Shown: in pieces, positions 26,363 through 36,193 of the stretch
How positions within the stretch are numbered: position 1 is the first letter of the stretch
Layout of the letters: every line of letters begins with the position of its first letter
Assembly: GCA_017303895.1 (NCBI GenBank)
Contig: JAFLBF010000020.1
Span: forward strand, 1-61,781
Source: Bacteroidota bacterium
GTDB taxonomy: Bacteria; Bacteroidota; Bacteroidia; 2-12-FULL-35-15
DNA length: 61,781 bases
Reading direction: 5' to 3'
Notes under the pieces: model-generated
Seen by the model: only the letters and a program-made list of their open reading frames with translations
Databases searched by the model: none
What the model was told of the DNA's origin: nothing
Position numbers and translations under genes: made by a program

Positions 26363-27562
26363 TTACATTTTACTCATATCATGTCCTTCCATTGGATTTG
26401 CTCCCTTTTTGAACATGTATTCGCTATTTAATAAATATGACCCTGAAACAACTACAGTATCACCCTTAGCTATTCCGTGTAAAATTTGAGTGTATTCATT
26501 GGTTTCTAATCCCGTATGAACCATAATATTTTCAAATCGATTATGTCCTTTTTTTACCCATACAGAGGCGCCTTTTCCATCCAAAAGAACCGCATCAGTT
26601 GGCAATGCTATTACTGATTTCGTATTAAGCAAAATAGAAAAATCTACTTGCATGCCAACCTTTAATTGATTATCAGGATTGGGAACTTCCACTCTTACAA
26701 GATTTATTTGGGAACCCGCTCCCAATTCGGGATTTACAAAAGTGATTTTTCCTTCTGTTTTCTTTCCCTTTATACCGGGAAAAAACAATGTAGCCTTCAT
26801 TCCTTCGCTCACCTTTGATAGATCATCAATAAAAACCTGAGCTTCAGCCCATAAATTTGAATAATCTGCAACGTGATAGATGCTTCCACCTTCCATTACG
26901 TAGTCTCCTTCTTTTATATCCAATGAAGAAACCACTCCTGAAACTGTACTTGTAATTTTGAAAAGATCTCCTGACAAATCTGTATCTGCAATTTTATCAA
27001 TTTGTTTATCGCTTAAGCCATAGAGCTTTAATTTATTTTTAGCGCTTTGAATAATTTTATCAATATCAATAGCTTCGGTTTTAAGTGATTTCTTTTTCTC
27101 TAACGCCAATTTAAACTCACGAGCCGCTAAGTTCAAATCTTCACTATATATTTCATAGATAACATCACCTTCTTTTATAGTTTCTCCAATGTTCTTGATA
27201 TATAATTTGTCAATACGTCCCATAACACGGGAGCTGATCGACCATTGTTTAGTTTGGTCAATAGTTAGTTTACCTGTCAACTGAATCTCATCACCCAACT
27301 CATGTTCACCTAAAATTTCTGTTTTAATGTTCCCTAACTGAATTTGTTGATCACTGAGGTGCAATCCACCTTCATGCATTGACTGATCCTTCTTTACAGG
27401 GGTAAGGGGCATCTTACAAATTGGGCAATTTCCCGGCTTTGACTCAATAACTTGAGGATCCATTGAACATGTATAATAAACATCAGAAGCCACTTTCTCT
27501 TCTTTAGGTGTGCATGACGCAAAGAAGAGCGACAATAGAAATATCAATAATAAATTTTTCAT
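26363..27562 (-). CDS. CusB-like RND efflux periplasmic adaptor (lipoprotein, adaptor 2)
   Basis: A 399-residue membrane-fusion protein. The lipobox FFASC gives Cys17. A heavy-metal-binding module follows at about 29-53 (YTCSMDPQVIE then CPICKMPL). Next come hairpin, lipoyl and beta-barrel parts, for example IKNIGETIKEGDVIYEIYSEDLNLAAREF and KVGMQVDFSILL, both shown partially. It would bridge the RND pump and the outer-membrane factor in the periplasm. It is the second adaptor gene in this operon, 4 bp after the other, and is not a simple duplicate. Confidence 0.92.
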   Translation of the reverse strand: MKNLLLIFLLSLFFASCTPKEEKVASDVYYTCSMDPQVIESKPGNCPICKMPLTPVKKDQSMHEGGLHLSDQQIQLGNIKTEILGEHELGDEIQLTGKLTIDQTKQWSISSRVMGRIDKLYIKNIGETIKEGDVIYEIYSEDLNLAAREFKLALEKKKSLKTEAIDIDKIIQSAKNKLKLYGLSDKQIDKIADTDLSGDLFKITSTVSGVVSSLDIKEGDYVMEGGSIYHVADYSNLWAEAQVFIDDLSKVSEGMKATLFFPGIKGKKTEGKITFVNPELGAGSQINLVRVEVPNPDNQLKVGMQVDFSILLNTKSVIALPTDAVLLDGKGASVWVKKGHNRFENIMVHTGLETNEYTQILHGIAKGDTVVVSGSYLLNSEYMFKKGANPMEGHDMSKM

Positions 27563-27566
27563 CGTT

Positions 27567-28934
27567 TTAATTTTCGCTTTTTATGAAACTTTCGCTATCC
27601 ATTAGTAATTGTGCATTTTCAGCAATTTTGTCTGATTCACTAAGACCTGATATCACTTCAACCATATTGTCAACCACAGTTCCAGTGATAACCTTATGAG
27701 CTTTAAATAAATTGTTCTCTTTTATAAATACCACTTTACTATTTCCTAAATCAACTACTGAAATTGTCGGAATGAAATTGCCCTTTTTATTGCCTGAGTT
27801 TATTATGGCTTTTACGTTTGATCCCACTTTAACAGAATTATTGGGGTTAGATAAATATACCCTTACAGCGATAGTATTTTGATTAGGCTTAATCTCAGGC
27901 TCAATAAAATCGATTTTAAAGTTCTCCCCTAAGTCTTCTCCGTCAATAGAGAGATTAACTCTATCACCCTTTGAAATTAAACTTTGATTATCTGCATAAA
28001 TACTAATCAAAGCCCACAATTTATTTGTACTATAAACATTAAATACCGCTTGCCCTTTTTGAACATACATGCCTTCTTTAATTAATAACTCCTGTTGCGG
28101 TTGAGAATTCATAGTTGTCATTTGGGCTGAAGAAGCCTCTCCTAATAAATCGTGTAAGTGTCCTGAAAAACTGCTATATACACTAACAAACTCAATTGCT
28201 TTCTTTTCACTTTTTATTTTTTTTACCTGATCTAAGGTTAAGCCTTGAAGAGCTAATCTATCTTCAGCAGTTTTTATTAATGCAGAATTTTCAGAATCAT
28301 TTTTCAATAAGTAGATATAATTCTCTTGTTCAGTAAGCAATTCTTTACTGTATATATCCATCAATTTTTGCCCTTTACTTACGGGTTGATATTTATATTT
28401 GACATACAAATTTTCTATTCTCCCTGCCACTTTACTCGAAATTGTGGAAATCTCACGAGTATCATAATTGATTTTTCCCGTAGCCTGAATTACAATTGGA
28501 ACGGTACTTTCCTTCATGCTAACGGTTTTTACTTGTGAAATAACATACTTGTTAGTTGGTTTAAGTAAAATGTCTAATTCTGTATCTGTAGTTTTAGAAT
28601 CTTCATCTTTCATTTCCACCAAGTCCATTTTACATTTTGGACAAATTCCGGGCTTATCCTGTATTACTTCAGGATGCATTGGGCACGTATATTTTTTATT
28701 ACTTGAAACATCTTCCTTTTTCTCAACAAGATCCATTTTACAAATAGGACATTGCCCCGGTTCATCTTTAATAATTTCAGGGTGCATTGGGCAAGTATAT
28801 TTTTTTGCAGAGTTGTGATTCTCATGCCCACTATGCTCATGTTCATTCATGTTATGATTCTCCTTTTCGCTATTACTACTACAAGCGGTAAGAATCAATG
28901 CCAAGGAAAATATTTTTATTAATCGCATCATCAT
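27567..28934 (-). CDS. CusB-like RND efflux periplasmic adaptor (lipoprotein, adaptor 1)
   Basis: A 455-residue lipoprotein (Cys18 in LILTACSS). It has a His-rich stretch HNMNEHEHSGHENHNS at about 27-42. Two tandem metal-binding modules follow, YTCPMHPEI...CPICKMDL (46-70) and YTCPMHPEV...CPKCKMDL (82-106). The remainder is an HlyD/CusB-type adaptor with the AVFNVYSTNKLWALISIYAD motif. Two modules plus a His-rich arm indicate strong periplasmic metal capture, most likely Cu(I)/Ag(I). The ATG overlaps the stop of the outer-membrane factor gene by 4 bp. Confidence 0.93.
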   Translation of the reverse strand: MMMRLIKIFSLALILTACSSNSEKENHNMNEHEHSGHENHNSAKKYTCPMHPEIIKDEPGQCPICKMDLVEKKEDVSSNKKYTCPMHPEVIQDKPGICPKCKMDLVEMKDEDSKTTDTELDILLKPTNKYVISQVKTVSMKESTVPIVIQATGKINYDTREISTISSKVAGRIENLYVKYKYQPVSKGQKLMDIYSKELLTEQENYIYLLKNDSENSALIKTAEDRLALQGLTLDQVKKIKSEKKAIEFVSVYSSFSGHLHDLLGEASSAQMTTMNSQPQQELLIKEGMYVQKGQAVFNVYSTNKLWALISIYADNQSLISKGDRVNLSIDGEDLGENFKIDFIEPEIKPNQNTIAVRVYLSNPNNSVKVGSNVKAIINSGNKKGNFIPTISVVDLGNSKVVFIKENNLFKAHKVITGTVVDNMVEVISGLSESDKIAENAQLLMDSESFIKSEN

Positions 28935-30208
28935 TTTATCTCAAGTTGATTTTCATATTGTACTTGTAACTCTGCTAACTCCATTAGCTGATCTAAATAA
29001 TTTAATTGCATGAGTTTCAAATTTTGCCAAGCATCTAATACCATAAAAAGCTCTTCGGTATTTTGTTCATAGGCTAACAAAGCTGTCTCATAGTTCTTTT
29101 TCATAGATGGAATAACCACCTTTTCTGAAAGTTCAATTTGTTGTTTTTTGTTTTTAATTTTCACTTTTATGTTTTCAATAGCACCACTTACATTGTTTAC
29201 AAACCCTTGTTGTTCCAGTTTTATAGATTCTATTTCATAATTTAATCCTGACACGGTTGACTTGTACATTTTTGAAGACCAAGGTGCTATTGGGATGCTT
29301 ACCATTGCCATTAAACTGAATTGCTGAGGCTGTTTTCCAAAGGCGAGCATGTGATCGTATTTAAGCCCGAAATCAGGCAGGCGTTTGGAGTTTTCAAAAG
29401 ATTGTTTAGCTCTTAGCAAATTTTCGTTTTGCTTCAATACTTTAAAATCGCTCCTTGAATTAATAATTGCTGTGCTATCAATAATTGATTTCTCGTAATC
29501 ATTATTTTTTAATACTGTGTCAATATCGAATGTGATATTTTTATCCCTATTCATAAGCGTATTCAGTTCAATCATTTTCTGACTGATTTCCTGATTGGTC
29601 ATAACAATCATTGTTTGAATATCTCCTAACATACCTTTTGCTTTGTAGTAAGCATTCAATTTATCCATGCCATATTTATATCTTAACTCTGTTGACTCAA
29701 TTAGATATTTTAAAATGCCTTCACTTTCTTTTAATACAGTTGTTTTTCGCTTCAATACCACCCAACCATAATAACTCATCTTAGCCATAGAATAGAGCTC
29801 GTTCCTCATGGAGCCCTTCATCTGCGTTTCCACGCCTGACATGCTTTTCATATAATCTGAATTCGCATTTAGTTTCTTTGGATTCATAATCATTTGTTGT
29901 GCTGAGATCATAAATGATCCCATTCCGTTCGTATTCATTGAAGGGTCGGCTTTCCACATCTGTGGATTGTATGGAGTCATAAAGAATCCTGCACCAACTT
30001 GGGGAGCATCTAAAGATTTGGCTCCGGTAGCATAAGTATTGTATGCATTAATTTTAGCATCGTACTTTTTTAACTCAGGTTGATTCTTTTCGATTTCATT
30101 CAATACGTTTTCCAATGTCATCACTTGTGAAAACATTTTGGGCACATTTAACAAGCCAATTGCGAGAATGATTAAGCCCTTTAATATGTTATTTGATTTT
30201 TTCATCAT
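28931..30208 (-). CDS. CusC/TolC-like outer membrane efflux protein
   Basis: A 425-residue outer-membrane factor with a signal peptide (about 1-27, ending MFSQ). The rest is dominated by long alpha-helical coiled segments such as LEQQGFVNNVSGAIENIKVKI and NYETALLAYEQNTEELFMVLDAWQNL, in the two-fold TolC arrangement. It forms the exit duct of the tripartite pump. It lies 3 bp after the second RND half and overlaps the adaptor gene by 4 bp, so the operon is tightly coupled. Confidence 0.9.
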   Translation of the reverse strand: MMKKSNNILKGLIILAIGLLNVPKMFSQVMTLENVLNEIEKNQPELKKYDAKINAYNTYATGAKSLDAPQVGAGFFMTPYNPQMWKADPSMNTNGMGSFMISAQQMIMNPKKLNANSDYMKSMSGVETQMKGSMRNELYSMAKMSYYGWVVLKRKTTVLKESEGILKYLIESTELRYKYGMDKLNAYYKAKGMLGDIQTMIVMTNQEISQKMIELNTLMNRDKNITFDIDTVLKNNDYEKSIIDSTAIINSRSDFKVLKQNENLLRAKQSFENSKRLPDFGLKYDHMLAFGKQPQQFSLMAMVSIPIAPWSSKMYKSTVSGLNYEIESIKLEQQGFVNNVSGAIENIKVKIKNKKQQIELSEKVVIPSMKKNYETALLAYEQNTEELFMVLDAWQNLKLMQLNYLDQLMELAELQVQYENQLEIK

Positions 30209-30211
30209 CGA

Positions 30212-32107
30212 TTAATCTTCAAATTCTTGTACAATTAATTTTCCATGTTTTTTTAGTTCATACTCACGAACCATTGCATATAGTACCGGGAGTACAATTA
30301 ACACAAAGAGTGTTGACGTAATTAATCCAAATACAAATGGAATTGTAATAGGCTTCATTACATCGCTCCCTGTTCCTGTGGCTAATAAAACAGGCATTAA
30401 ACCAATTATATCAACCAATACCGTCATCAATTTTGGTCTAAGTCGTAACGCTGCACCCTCATATATGGCATCTTCTACATCTTGACTTGTCAATTCTTTG
30501 CTTTCAGAGCTAACTTTTTTTACTTTCTTAAATACAGAGTTATTCATATAGACCAACATTAGCACTCCTGTTTCCACAGCAACACCAAATAGTGCGATAA
30601 AACCGACCGCAACAGCTACTGAAAAATTAACATTAAAGAAATGTAGAGAATAAGCACCACCAACTAATGCTACTGGCACAGCAGAAAGAACAATTAGGAC
30701 TTCTCGAAAAGTATGAAAAGTAAAATAAAGAATAACCATTATTATGATTAGAACAATTGGGATAATCATTGTTAATCGCTCATTTGCTCTCACTTGGTTT
30801 TCATATTGACCGCTCCATGTTAAGAAATAACCTTTTGGTAATTTTTTTACCACGGCTTCAAGTTTCTTTTTAGCATCATTTACGGTGCTTCCTAAATCCC
30901 TATCCCTTACATTGAATAATAAAGTTCCTCGTAACATAGCATTCTCGGAAGTAATCATAGGCGGGCCTTCACTAATTTTAATTTCAGCAACAGCCGATAA
31001 GGGTATAGGCCCATAATCCATTGTTTGCAATTGTAACCTCTTTAGTTTGTCAATTTTATCCCTAAAATCTTGTGCAAATCTTACATTAACAGTAAATCGT
31101 TGTCTCCCTTCTACAGTAGTTGTTACATTCATTCCACCCAAGGCTGTTTCAATAAACATATTTACATCGTCAACACTTAATCCATATCTACCAATTTCAT
31201 CTTTCTTGATTTTTATATCTACATACTTTCCGCCAACAATAGGATCAACATATAAATCTTTTACTCCATCAATTCCTTCTAATTCTTTTTTAAATTGTTG
31301 AGCAAGTTTATTGATGGTGTCGAGATTTTGACCATAAACTTTAACACCTACATCCGTCCTGATTCCTGTTGATAGCATATTAATACGGTTAATAATGGGT
31401 TGCGTCCAACCATTAATTACACCCGGAATTTGCATTTTGGAATTAAGCTCATTAATAATTCCTTCTTTAGTAAGTCCTTCTCGCCATTCTTTTTGAGGCT
31501 TCAAGAGTATGATTGTTTCAATCATACTTATAGGAGCATTATCTGTTGCTGTATTTGCCCTTCCTGCTTTACCTAATACATTTTGCACTTCGGGAACACT
31601 GAGTATTAACTTATCCTGCACCTGCATAATTCTTTTTACTTCTGAATTTGAAACATCAGGCAATGTTACGGGCATAAATAGTAATGAGCCTTCATCAAGC
31701 GGTGGCATAAATTCTGTACCAAGATTTAAGACAAGCGGAACACTCCCCAATACCAAAGCAATACTTAATCCGATAGTGGTTTTTTTCCATTTCAAGCACC
31801 AACGAATTATTGGGTTATACAACCAAAGAAAAAATCGTGAAACGGGGTGTTTACTTTCCGGTCTCACTTTTCCCTTTAAAAACATGGTCATAAGAACTGG
31901 TACAAGAAATATAACTACAAAGGCAGATCCAATCATAGCGAAAGTTTTTGTCCACACCAATGGCGAGAATAATTTATGTTCCTGCCCTTCTAAAAAAAGA
32001 ATCGGGCTAAATGATACCAAAGTGACAAGAATGGAATTGAACACCGCCTTTCCAATTAATTTTGAAGAATTTTCAATCTTCTTTTCTCTTTCTTCGTTAG
32101 ATAACAT
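30212..32107 (-). CDS. CusA-type RND efflux pump, C-terminal part (TM5-TM12)
   Basis: A 631-residue protein that starts in the cytoplasmic loop after TM4 of a CusA-type pump. SSKLIGKAVFNSILVTLVSF and FLEGQEHKLFSPLVWTKTFAM are the usual CusA TM5-TM6 sequences. TM7, the second periplasmic half with DEGSLLFMPVTLPD and GWTQPIINRINMLSTGIR, and TM8-12 follow. With the 420-residue upstream part it adds up to 1,051 residues, the normal CusA length. ATG 32107 is the only good start. The frame closes 18 nt upstream (TAA 32128-32126). Confidence 0.93.
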   Translation of the reverse strand: MLSNEEREKKIENSSKLIGKAVFNSILVTLVSFSPILFLEGQEHKLFSPLVWTKTFAMIGSAFVVIFLVPVLMTMFLKGKVRPESKHPVSRFFLWLYNPIIRWCLKWKKTTIGLSIALVLGSVPLVLNLGTEFMPPLDEGSLLFMPVTLPDVSNSEVKRIMQVQDKLILSVPEVQNVLGKAGRANTATDNAPISMIETIILLKPQKEWREGLTKEGIINELNSKMQIPGVINGWTQPIINRINMLSTGIRTDVGVKVYGQNLDTINKLAQQFKKELEGIDGVKDLYVDPIVGGKYVDIKIKKDEIGRYGLSVDDVNMFIETALGGMNVTTTVEGRQRFTVNVRFAQDFRDKIDKLKRLQLQTMDYGPIPLSAVAEIKISEGPPMITSENAMLRGTLLFNVRDRDLGSTVNDAKKKLEAVVKKLPKGYFLTWSGQYENQVRANERLTMIIPIVLIIIMVILYFTFHTFREVLIVLSAVPVALVGGAYSLHFFNVNFSVAVAVGFIALFGVAVETGVLMLVYMNNSVFKKVKKVSSESKELTSQDVEDAIYEGAALRLRPKLMTVLVDIIGLMPVLLATGTGSDVMKPITIPFVFGLITSTLFVLIVLPVLYAMVREYELKKHGKLIVQEFED

Positions 32108-32132
32108 ATCGACTGAATTTTTTAATTAAATG

Positions 32133-33395
32133 TTAATCATCTTCACCACTTATTGACTTCATGGCGTTTTCTACCATCACAATTCCTGCATCAACCAAGT
32201 CACCAACTGCTAATGCTACACCTGCAAGAGACATAATGTTTGACGTTATCCCAAACCAACTCATCATAATAAATGATATTAAAACTGAAAGTGGAATGGT
32301 TACAATAACTATTAAAGCACTTCTTACATGAAATAAGAAGATCAATAGCACAATTGCAACCACAATAATTTCTTCAATAACAGCCTCTTTCAGTGTGGCA
32401 ATTGTAGCTTCAATTAAATTTGACCTATCGTAAGCAGTTTTAAATTTCACTCCTACAGGTAACCCTTTTTCTATTTCAGGAAGTTTTTCTTTTATTCGGT
32501 CAATTACATCTTTTGCATTCTCTCCGTAGCGCATAATCACAATTCCACCTACTTTTTCGCCCTGTCCATTTTCATCAATAATTCCTAAACGCAAATCTCC
32601 TCCCATTTGAACAGTCGCCACGTCTTTCACTCTTATTGGAGTTGAGTTAATCGTTTTAATTGGTATTTCTTCTATTTCCTTAATGTTCTTAATATATCCG
32701 GAACCTTTGATAATATAGCCTATATCTGATTGCTCAAATTTTCTACCTCCAACATCATTATTGTTAGCAGCTATCTTTTCGTTTAAATCCATTAGCGTAA
32801 CATCATAGTATCTTAGTTTGTTTGGATCAACAACCACCTGATATTGTCTTTGAAATCCTCCAAAGGATGAAACTTCGCTCACCCCGTCAACTGTTTGAAG
32901 CGCAAAGCGCACATACCAATCTTGTAAGGCTCTTAATTCGCCAAGGTCATAACCGGGAGCATCTAAGGTGTACCAATACACGTGCCCCAACCCTGTACCA
33001 TCAGGCCCAAGTGTAGGTGTTATCCCTTCAGGTAGTAAACGCTGTGCATAGTTCAATCTTTCTAATACTCGTGTCCGTGCCCAGTATATATCTGCATCAT
33101 CTTCAAAAATTACAAACACAAAACTCATCCCAAACATGCTGTTCGCCCTGATGTTTTTTACTTTAGGAATGCCCTGTAAATTACTTACAAGTGGATAGGT
33201 GATTTGATCCTCAATAATCTGAGGGTTGCGACCCATCCATTCAGTAAAAATAATTACCTGATTTTCGGATAAATCGGGAATAGCATCAACAGGTGTATTC
33301 TTGACAGCAATAATTCCATAAACAGTAACACCAACTGCAATAAGCAGCACGATGATTCTGTTTTTTAATGCCCAGGTTATGAAGTTATTTATCAT
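32133..33395 (-). CDS. CusA-type RND efflux pump, N-terminal part (TM1-TM4)
   Basis: A 420-residue protein equal to the first 40% of a heavy-metal RND pump. It has TM1 (about 11-30), the first periplasmic half with GTGLGHVYWYTLD and SEVSSFGGFQRQYQV, and TM2-TM4. The TM4 proton-relay acidic residues lie in LAVGDLVDAGIVMVENA. It ends VENAMKSISGEDD, just inside the cytoplasmic TM4-TM5 loop. The remainder is encoded by the next cistron after a 25-nt gap. Whether the two parts reassemble into an active trimer is not known. Confidence 0.93.
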   Translation of the reverse strand: MINNFITWALKNRIIVLLIAVGVTVYGIIAVKNTPVDAIPDLSENQVIIFTEWMGRNPQIIEDQITYPLVSNLQGIPKVKNIRANSMFGMSFVFVIFEDDADIYWARTRVLERLNYAQRLLPEGITPTLGPDGTGLGHVYWYTLDAPGYDLGELRALQDWYVRFALQTVDGVSEVSSFGGFQRQYQVVVDPNKLRYYDVTLMDLNEKIAANNNDVGGRKFEQSDIGYIIKGSGYIKNIKEIEEIPIKTINSTPIRVKDVATVQMGGDLRLGIIDENGQGEKVGGIVIMRYGENAKDVIDRIKEKLPEIEKGLPVGVKFKTAYDRSNLIEATIATLKEAVIEEIIVVAIVLLIFLFHVRSALIVIVTIPLSVLISFIMMSWFGITSNIMSLAGVALAVGDLVDAGIVMVENAMKSISGEDD

Positions 33396-33398
33396 TCT

Positions 33399-33446
33399 TT
33401 AGCTGTTAGTTTCAATTACATTCAAATTCATTTTTACACTTGTCAT
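33399..33446 (-). CDS. 15-codon micro-ORF before cusA
   Basis: ATG at 33446 overlaps the stop of the 28-codon ORF (ATGA). The reading MTSVKMNLNVIETNS stops 3 bp before the CusA-part start. It may be only a re-initiation leader that passes ribosomes to cusA. There is no support from homology. Confidence 0.25.
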   Translation of the reverse strand: MTSVKMNLNVIETNS

Positions 33447-33529
33447 TTACAACAAGATTTTTTAGGAACAAAAAGCCATTTCAAAATTATAAGAGTCCCT
33501 TTTGATATTTTATTTAATGCTACTTTCAT
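33443..33529 (-). CDS. 28-residue hydrophobic micro-ORF with C-terminal Cys-Cys
   Basis: ATG at 33529 overlaps the stop codon of the CopZ-like gene (ATGA), the usual sign of translational coupling. The predicted peptide begins MKVALNKISKG, has a short hydrophobic helix (TLIILKWLFV) and ends PKKSCCK. It fills the otherwise empty 130-bp gap between copZ-like and cusA genes. The Cys-Cys end in a metal operon is suggestive, but no homology can be checked here. Confidence 0.4.
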   Translation of the reverse strand: MKVALNKISKGTLIILKWLFVPKKSCCK

Positions 33530-33735
33530 AGTTTTTCTGCTTTGAATCCGGCTTTTTCTATTGTTTCAATTACTTTCTGTGCATCGATATTCCTCGTTTC
33601 AACAGTTAGAATTTTTTCAGGATTAAAAATATCGACTTCCCATTTTTCAATCTCTGATTCATTATTAAGCAAGGGCGTTACTTTTGCAACACATCCAGTA
33701 CATTTTATATTAGTTTTAAATTTTAAAGTTTCCAT
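33526..33735 (-). CDS. CopZ-like HMA metallochaperone
   Basis: A 69-residue HMA-fold protein with the metal loop IKCTGCVAKVT (Cys12, Cys15) and the usual beta-alpha-beta-beta-alpha-beta length. The second half ends VIETIEKAGFKAEKL, typical of copper chaperones. It would hand Cu(I) to the CopA ATPase, whose gene ends 5 bp upstream. The stop overlaps a micro-ORF start. Confidence 0.9.
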   Translation of the reverse strand: METLKFKTNIKCTGCVAKVTPLLNNESEIEKWEVDIFNPEKILTVETRNIDAQKVIETIEKAGFKAEKL

Positions 33736-33740
33736 GTTTT

Positions 33741-36179
33741 CTAATTTGAGTTAATTGATCTTAATTTTAACCATAAACTATTACTTACAACACTTACTGA
33801 ACTTAACGCCATCGCTGCACCTGCAATCATTGGATTAAGTATAAATCCATTGATTGGGTATAAAACACCCGCAGCAATTGGGATTCCGATGATATTATAA
33901 ATAAATGCCCAAAATAAATTTTGTTTGATTGTTTTTACTGTAAGCCTTGATAGTTTGATCGCTTCCGGTATGAGCATTAAGTCGGAGGAAATTATAGTCA
34001 TCTTTGCTACATCAATAGCTATGTCCGAACCTTTACCCATAGCAATGCTTACATCTGATTGTGCTAAAGCTTGAGAATCATTAATTCCATCACCAACCAT
34101 AGCGACAACTTTCCCTTTACCTTGCAATTCTTTGATAAACTCGGATTTTTGAGTAGGTAGCACTTCTGCCTCAAAGTTTTTTATTCCAACTTGTTTAGCA
34201 ACTGCTGAAGCTGTTTGAGCATTATCGCCAGTCAACATGTAAACTTCTATACCATTGTTTTGTAATTCACTTATTGCTTTGGCTGAGTTAACTTTAACCT
34301 TATCAGCAATTCCCGCAACGATTAATACTTGTTTAGAATCAGAAAAGTAAATGACCGTTTTTGCTTCGTTCTGCATAGCCAAAGCCTTTTCAGAATAAGT
34401 AGAATTTATCTGAATGTTATTTTCATTCATCAAAGCTTTGTTGCCTACAAAATACGCTTGTTCGTTCACAATTGCCTTAACTCCTCTGCCTGTTATGCTT
34501 TCAATATGCTTTAATTGAATTGGCTGTACATTTCCTTTCTTCAGGTGTTTGCTAACAGCTTCTGCAAGCGGATGTTCCGACTGTGACTCAATTGCTAATA
34601 AAACCTGTTTTGAATAAGTGGTATTTGCTCCATCTGATTCAATAAAGTCTACAACTTCTGGTTTCCCTTCAGTTATGGTTCCTGTTTTATCTAATATAAT
34701 TGCATTTACATTCTTAGCTAATTCAAGACTCTCTGCATCTTTAATCAATATACCATGTTCTGCTCCTTTTCCAACACCAACCATAATAGCTGTTGGGGTT
34801 GCCAATCCCAAAGCACAAGGGCAAGCTATTACTAAAACTGTAACCATCGAAAGGAGTCCTTGGGTTAACCCGTTTTCTCCTCCAAAAATCCACCAAGTAA
34901 CAAAGCTTAATATAGAAAGTACGATCACTACCGGAACAAATATTCCAGCAATTTTATCTACAAGCTTTTGTACAGGAGCTTTGCTTCCTTGAGCTTCCTG
35001 TACCATTTTTATAATTTGAGCAAGAACTGTTTCGCCTCCCACTTTAAGCGCTTTAATTTTGAAACTGCCCTTTTGATTAACTGTACCTGAAAAAACCTTC
35101 TCACCTTGTCGTTTTTCTAACGGAACCGGCTCTCCGCTGATCATGCTTTCATCAACAAATGAAGCACCTTCTATTACTTCTCCATCTACTGGTATTTTAT
35201 CACCGGGTTTAACTAAAACAATATTACCAATATGTACACGGGCAATTGGCATTTCCATCTCATGGCCACCTTCATGAATAACTGTAACAGTTTTAGGTTG
35301 TAATCCAATTAATTTCTTAATAGCAGACGATGTATTGGATTTAGCTTTTTCTTCTAAAAGCTTTCCTAATAAAATAAATGCTACTACTACAGAAGCCGCT
35401 TCAAAATACACATGTGCATGTAAGCCCCTTTTATGCCAAAATTCAGGATAAACTGTATTAAAGACACTAAATAAATAAGCAATCCCTGTGCTTAATGCCA
35501 CTAAAGTATCCATATTAGCGCTTAGGTGCTTTGTCTGTTTGTATGCATTAATAAAAAAGTTTCTGCCAAACCAAAATAGAACAGGTGTGGTTAAGCCCAT
35601 CATTATTTGATTCGCATAAGGTAATTCCATGAAGAACATCCCAATTATAACAATGGGTAAAGAAAGAACCACTGCCCAAATTGTTTTGTTTCTTAATTCG
35701 AGGTAAAGATTCTGATGAATTTCCTCTTTTAAGTCATGAGCATTTTCCTCGTCAATTATCATATCATAACCAATTGATTGTAATGCTGTTTTCATTTGTG
35801 GGAGCGTTACAAGATCAGGAATGAACTCGACAGTTGCACTCGCATTTGCAAAGTTGGAAGCGACACTAATCACACCATCTAAGGAACTTAAAATTGATTC
35901 TGTGCTAACAGCACAGGAAGCGCAAGTCATTCCCGTAATTGGAAATGTTTTCTTAATACTTGCAACATCATAACCCAAATCCCTGATTGTTTTCACCAAA
36001 ACATTAAACTCAGGTTTTTTAGAGCCATATTCAACAATAGCTTTTTTGTTATTGAAGTCCACACGATGATTAGAGATTCCCTCCAATTTAGATAAACCCC
36101 CATTAATAAGCATAGCGCAATGTTCGCTATCCATACCAACAAGGGGAATTTCAATTGTATGTTTTAAGGTTTCCATCAT
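33741..36179 (-). CDS. copA: Copper-translocating P1B-type ATPase
   Basis: An 812-residue inner-membrane pump exporting Cu(I) or Ag(I) from the cytoplasm. Two HMA-like domains sit at the N-terminus. The second has GMTCASCA (Cys86, Cys89). The first (about 8-70) has GMDSEHC, so only one of the two ligand cysteines remains. Then come the transport motif [11 protein letters not shown], the phosphorylation motif DKTGTITEG, the SEHPLAEAV nucleotide-binding motif and [14 protein letters not shown]. Eight transmembrane helices fit the P1B layout. MM at the start leaves a one-residue ambiguity. It is controlled by a promoter with AraC-type half-sites at 36194-36254. Confidence 0.96.
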   Translation of the reverse strand: MMETLKHTIEIPLVGMDSEHCAMLINGGLSKLEGISNHRVDFNNKKAIVEYGSKKPEFNVLVKTIRDLGYDVASIKKTFPITGMTCASCAVSTESILSSLDGVISVASNFANASATVEFIPDLVTLPQMKTALQSIGYDMIIDEENAHDLKEEIHQNLYLELRNKTIWAVVLSLPIVIIGMFFMELPYANQIMMGLTTPVLFWFGRNFFINAYKQTKHLSANMDTLVALSTGIAYLFSVFNTVYPEFWHKRGLHAHVYFEAASVVVAFILLGKLLEEKAKSNTSSAIKKLIGLQPKTVTVIHEGGHEMEMPIARVHIGNIVLVKPGDKIPVDGEVIEGASFVDESMISGEPVPLEKRQGEKVFSGTVNQKGSFKIKALKVGGETVLAQIIKMVQEAQGSKAPVQKLVDKIAGIFVPVVIVLSILSFVTWWIFGGENGLTQGLLSMVTVLVIACPCALGLATPTAIMVGVGKGAEHGILIKDAESLELAKNVNAIILDKTGTITEGKPEVVDFIESDGANTTYSKQVLLAIESQSEHPLAEAVSKHLKKGNVQPIQLKHIESITGRGVKAIVNEQAYFVGNKALMNENNIQINSTYSEKALAMQNEAKTVIYFSDSKQVLIVAGIADKVKVNSAKAISELQNNGIEVYMLTGDNAQTASAVAKQVGIKNFEAEVLPTQKSEFIKELQGKGKVVAMVGDGINDSQALAQSDVSIAMGKGSDIAIDVAKMTIISSDLMLIPEAIKLSRLTVKTIKQNLFWAFIYNIIGIPIAAGVLYPINGFILNPMIAGAAMALSSVSVVSNSLWLKLRSINSN

Positions 36180-36193
36180 TATTATTTTTTCTT

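Noticed and set aside
32105..32135. Programmed frameshift joining the two CusA parts at the A-run 32118-32123
   Set aside because: The frame of the first part stops at 32133-32135, the frame of the second part has TAA at 32126-32128, and the third frame has TAA at 32122-32124. No single slip gives one continuous protein.
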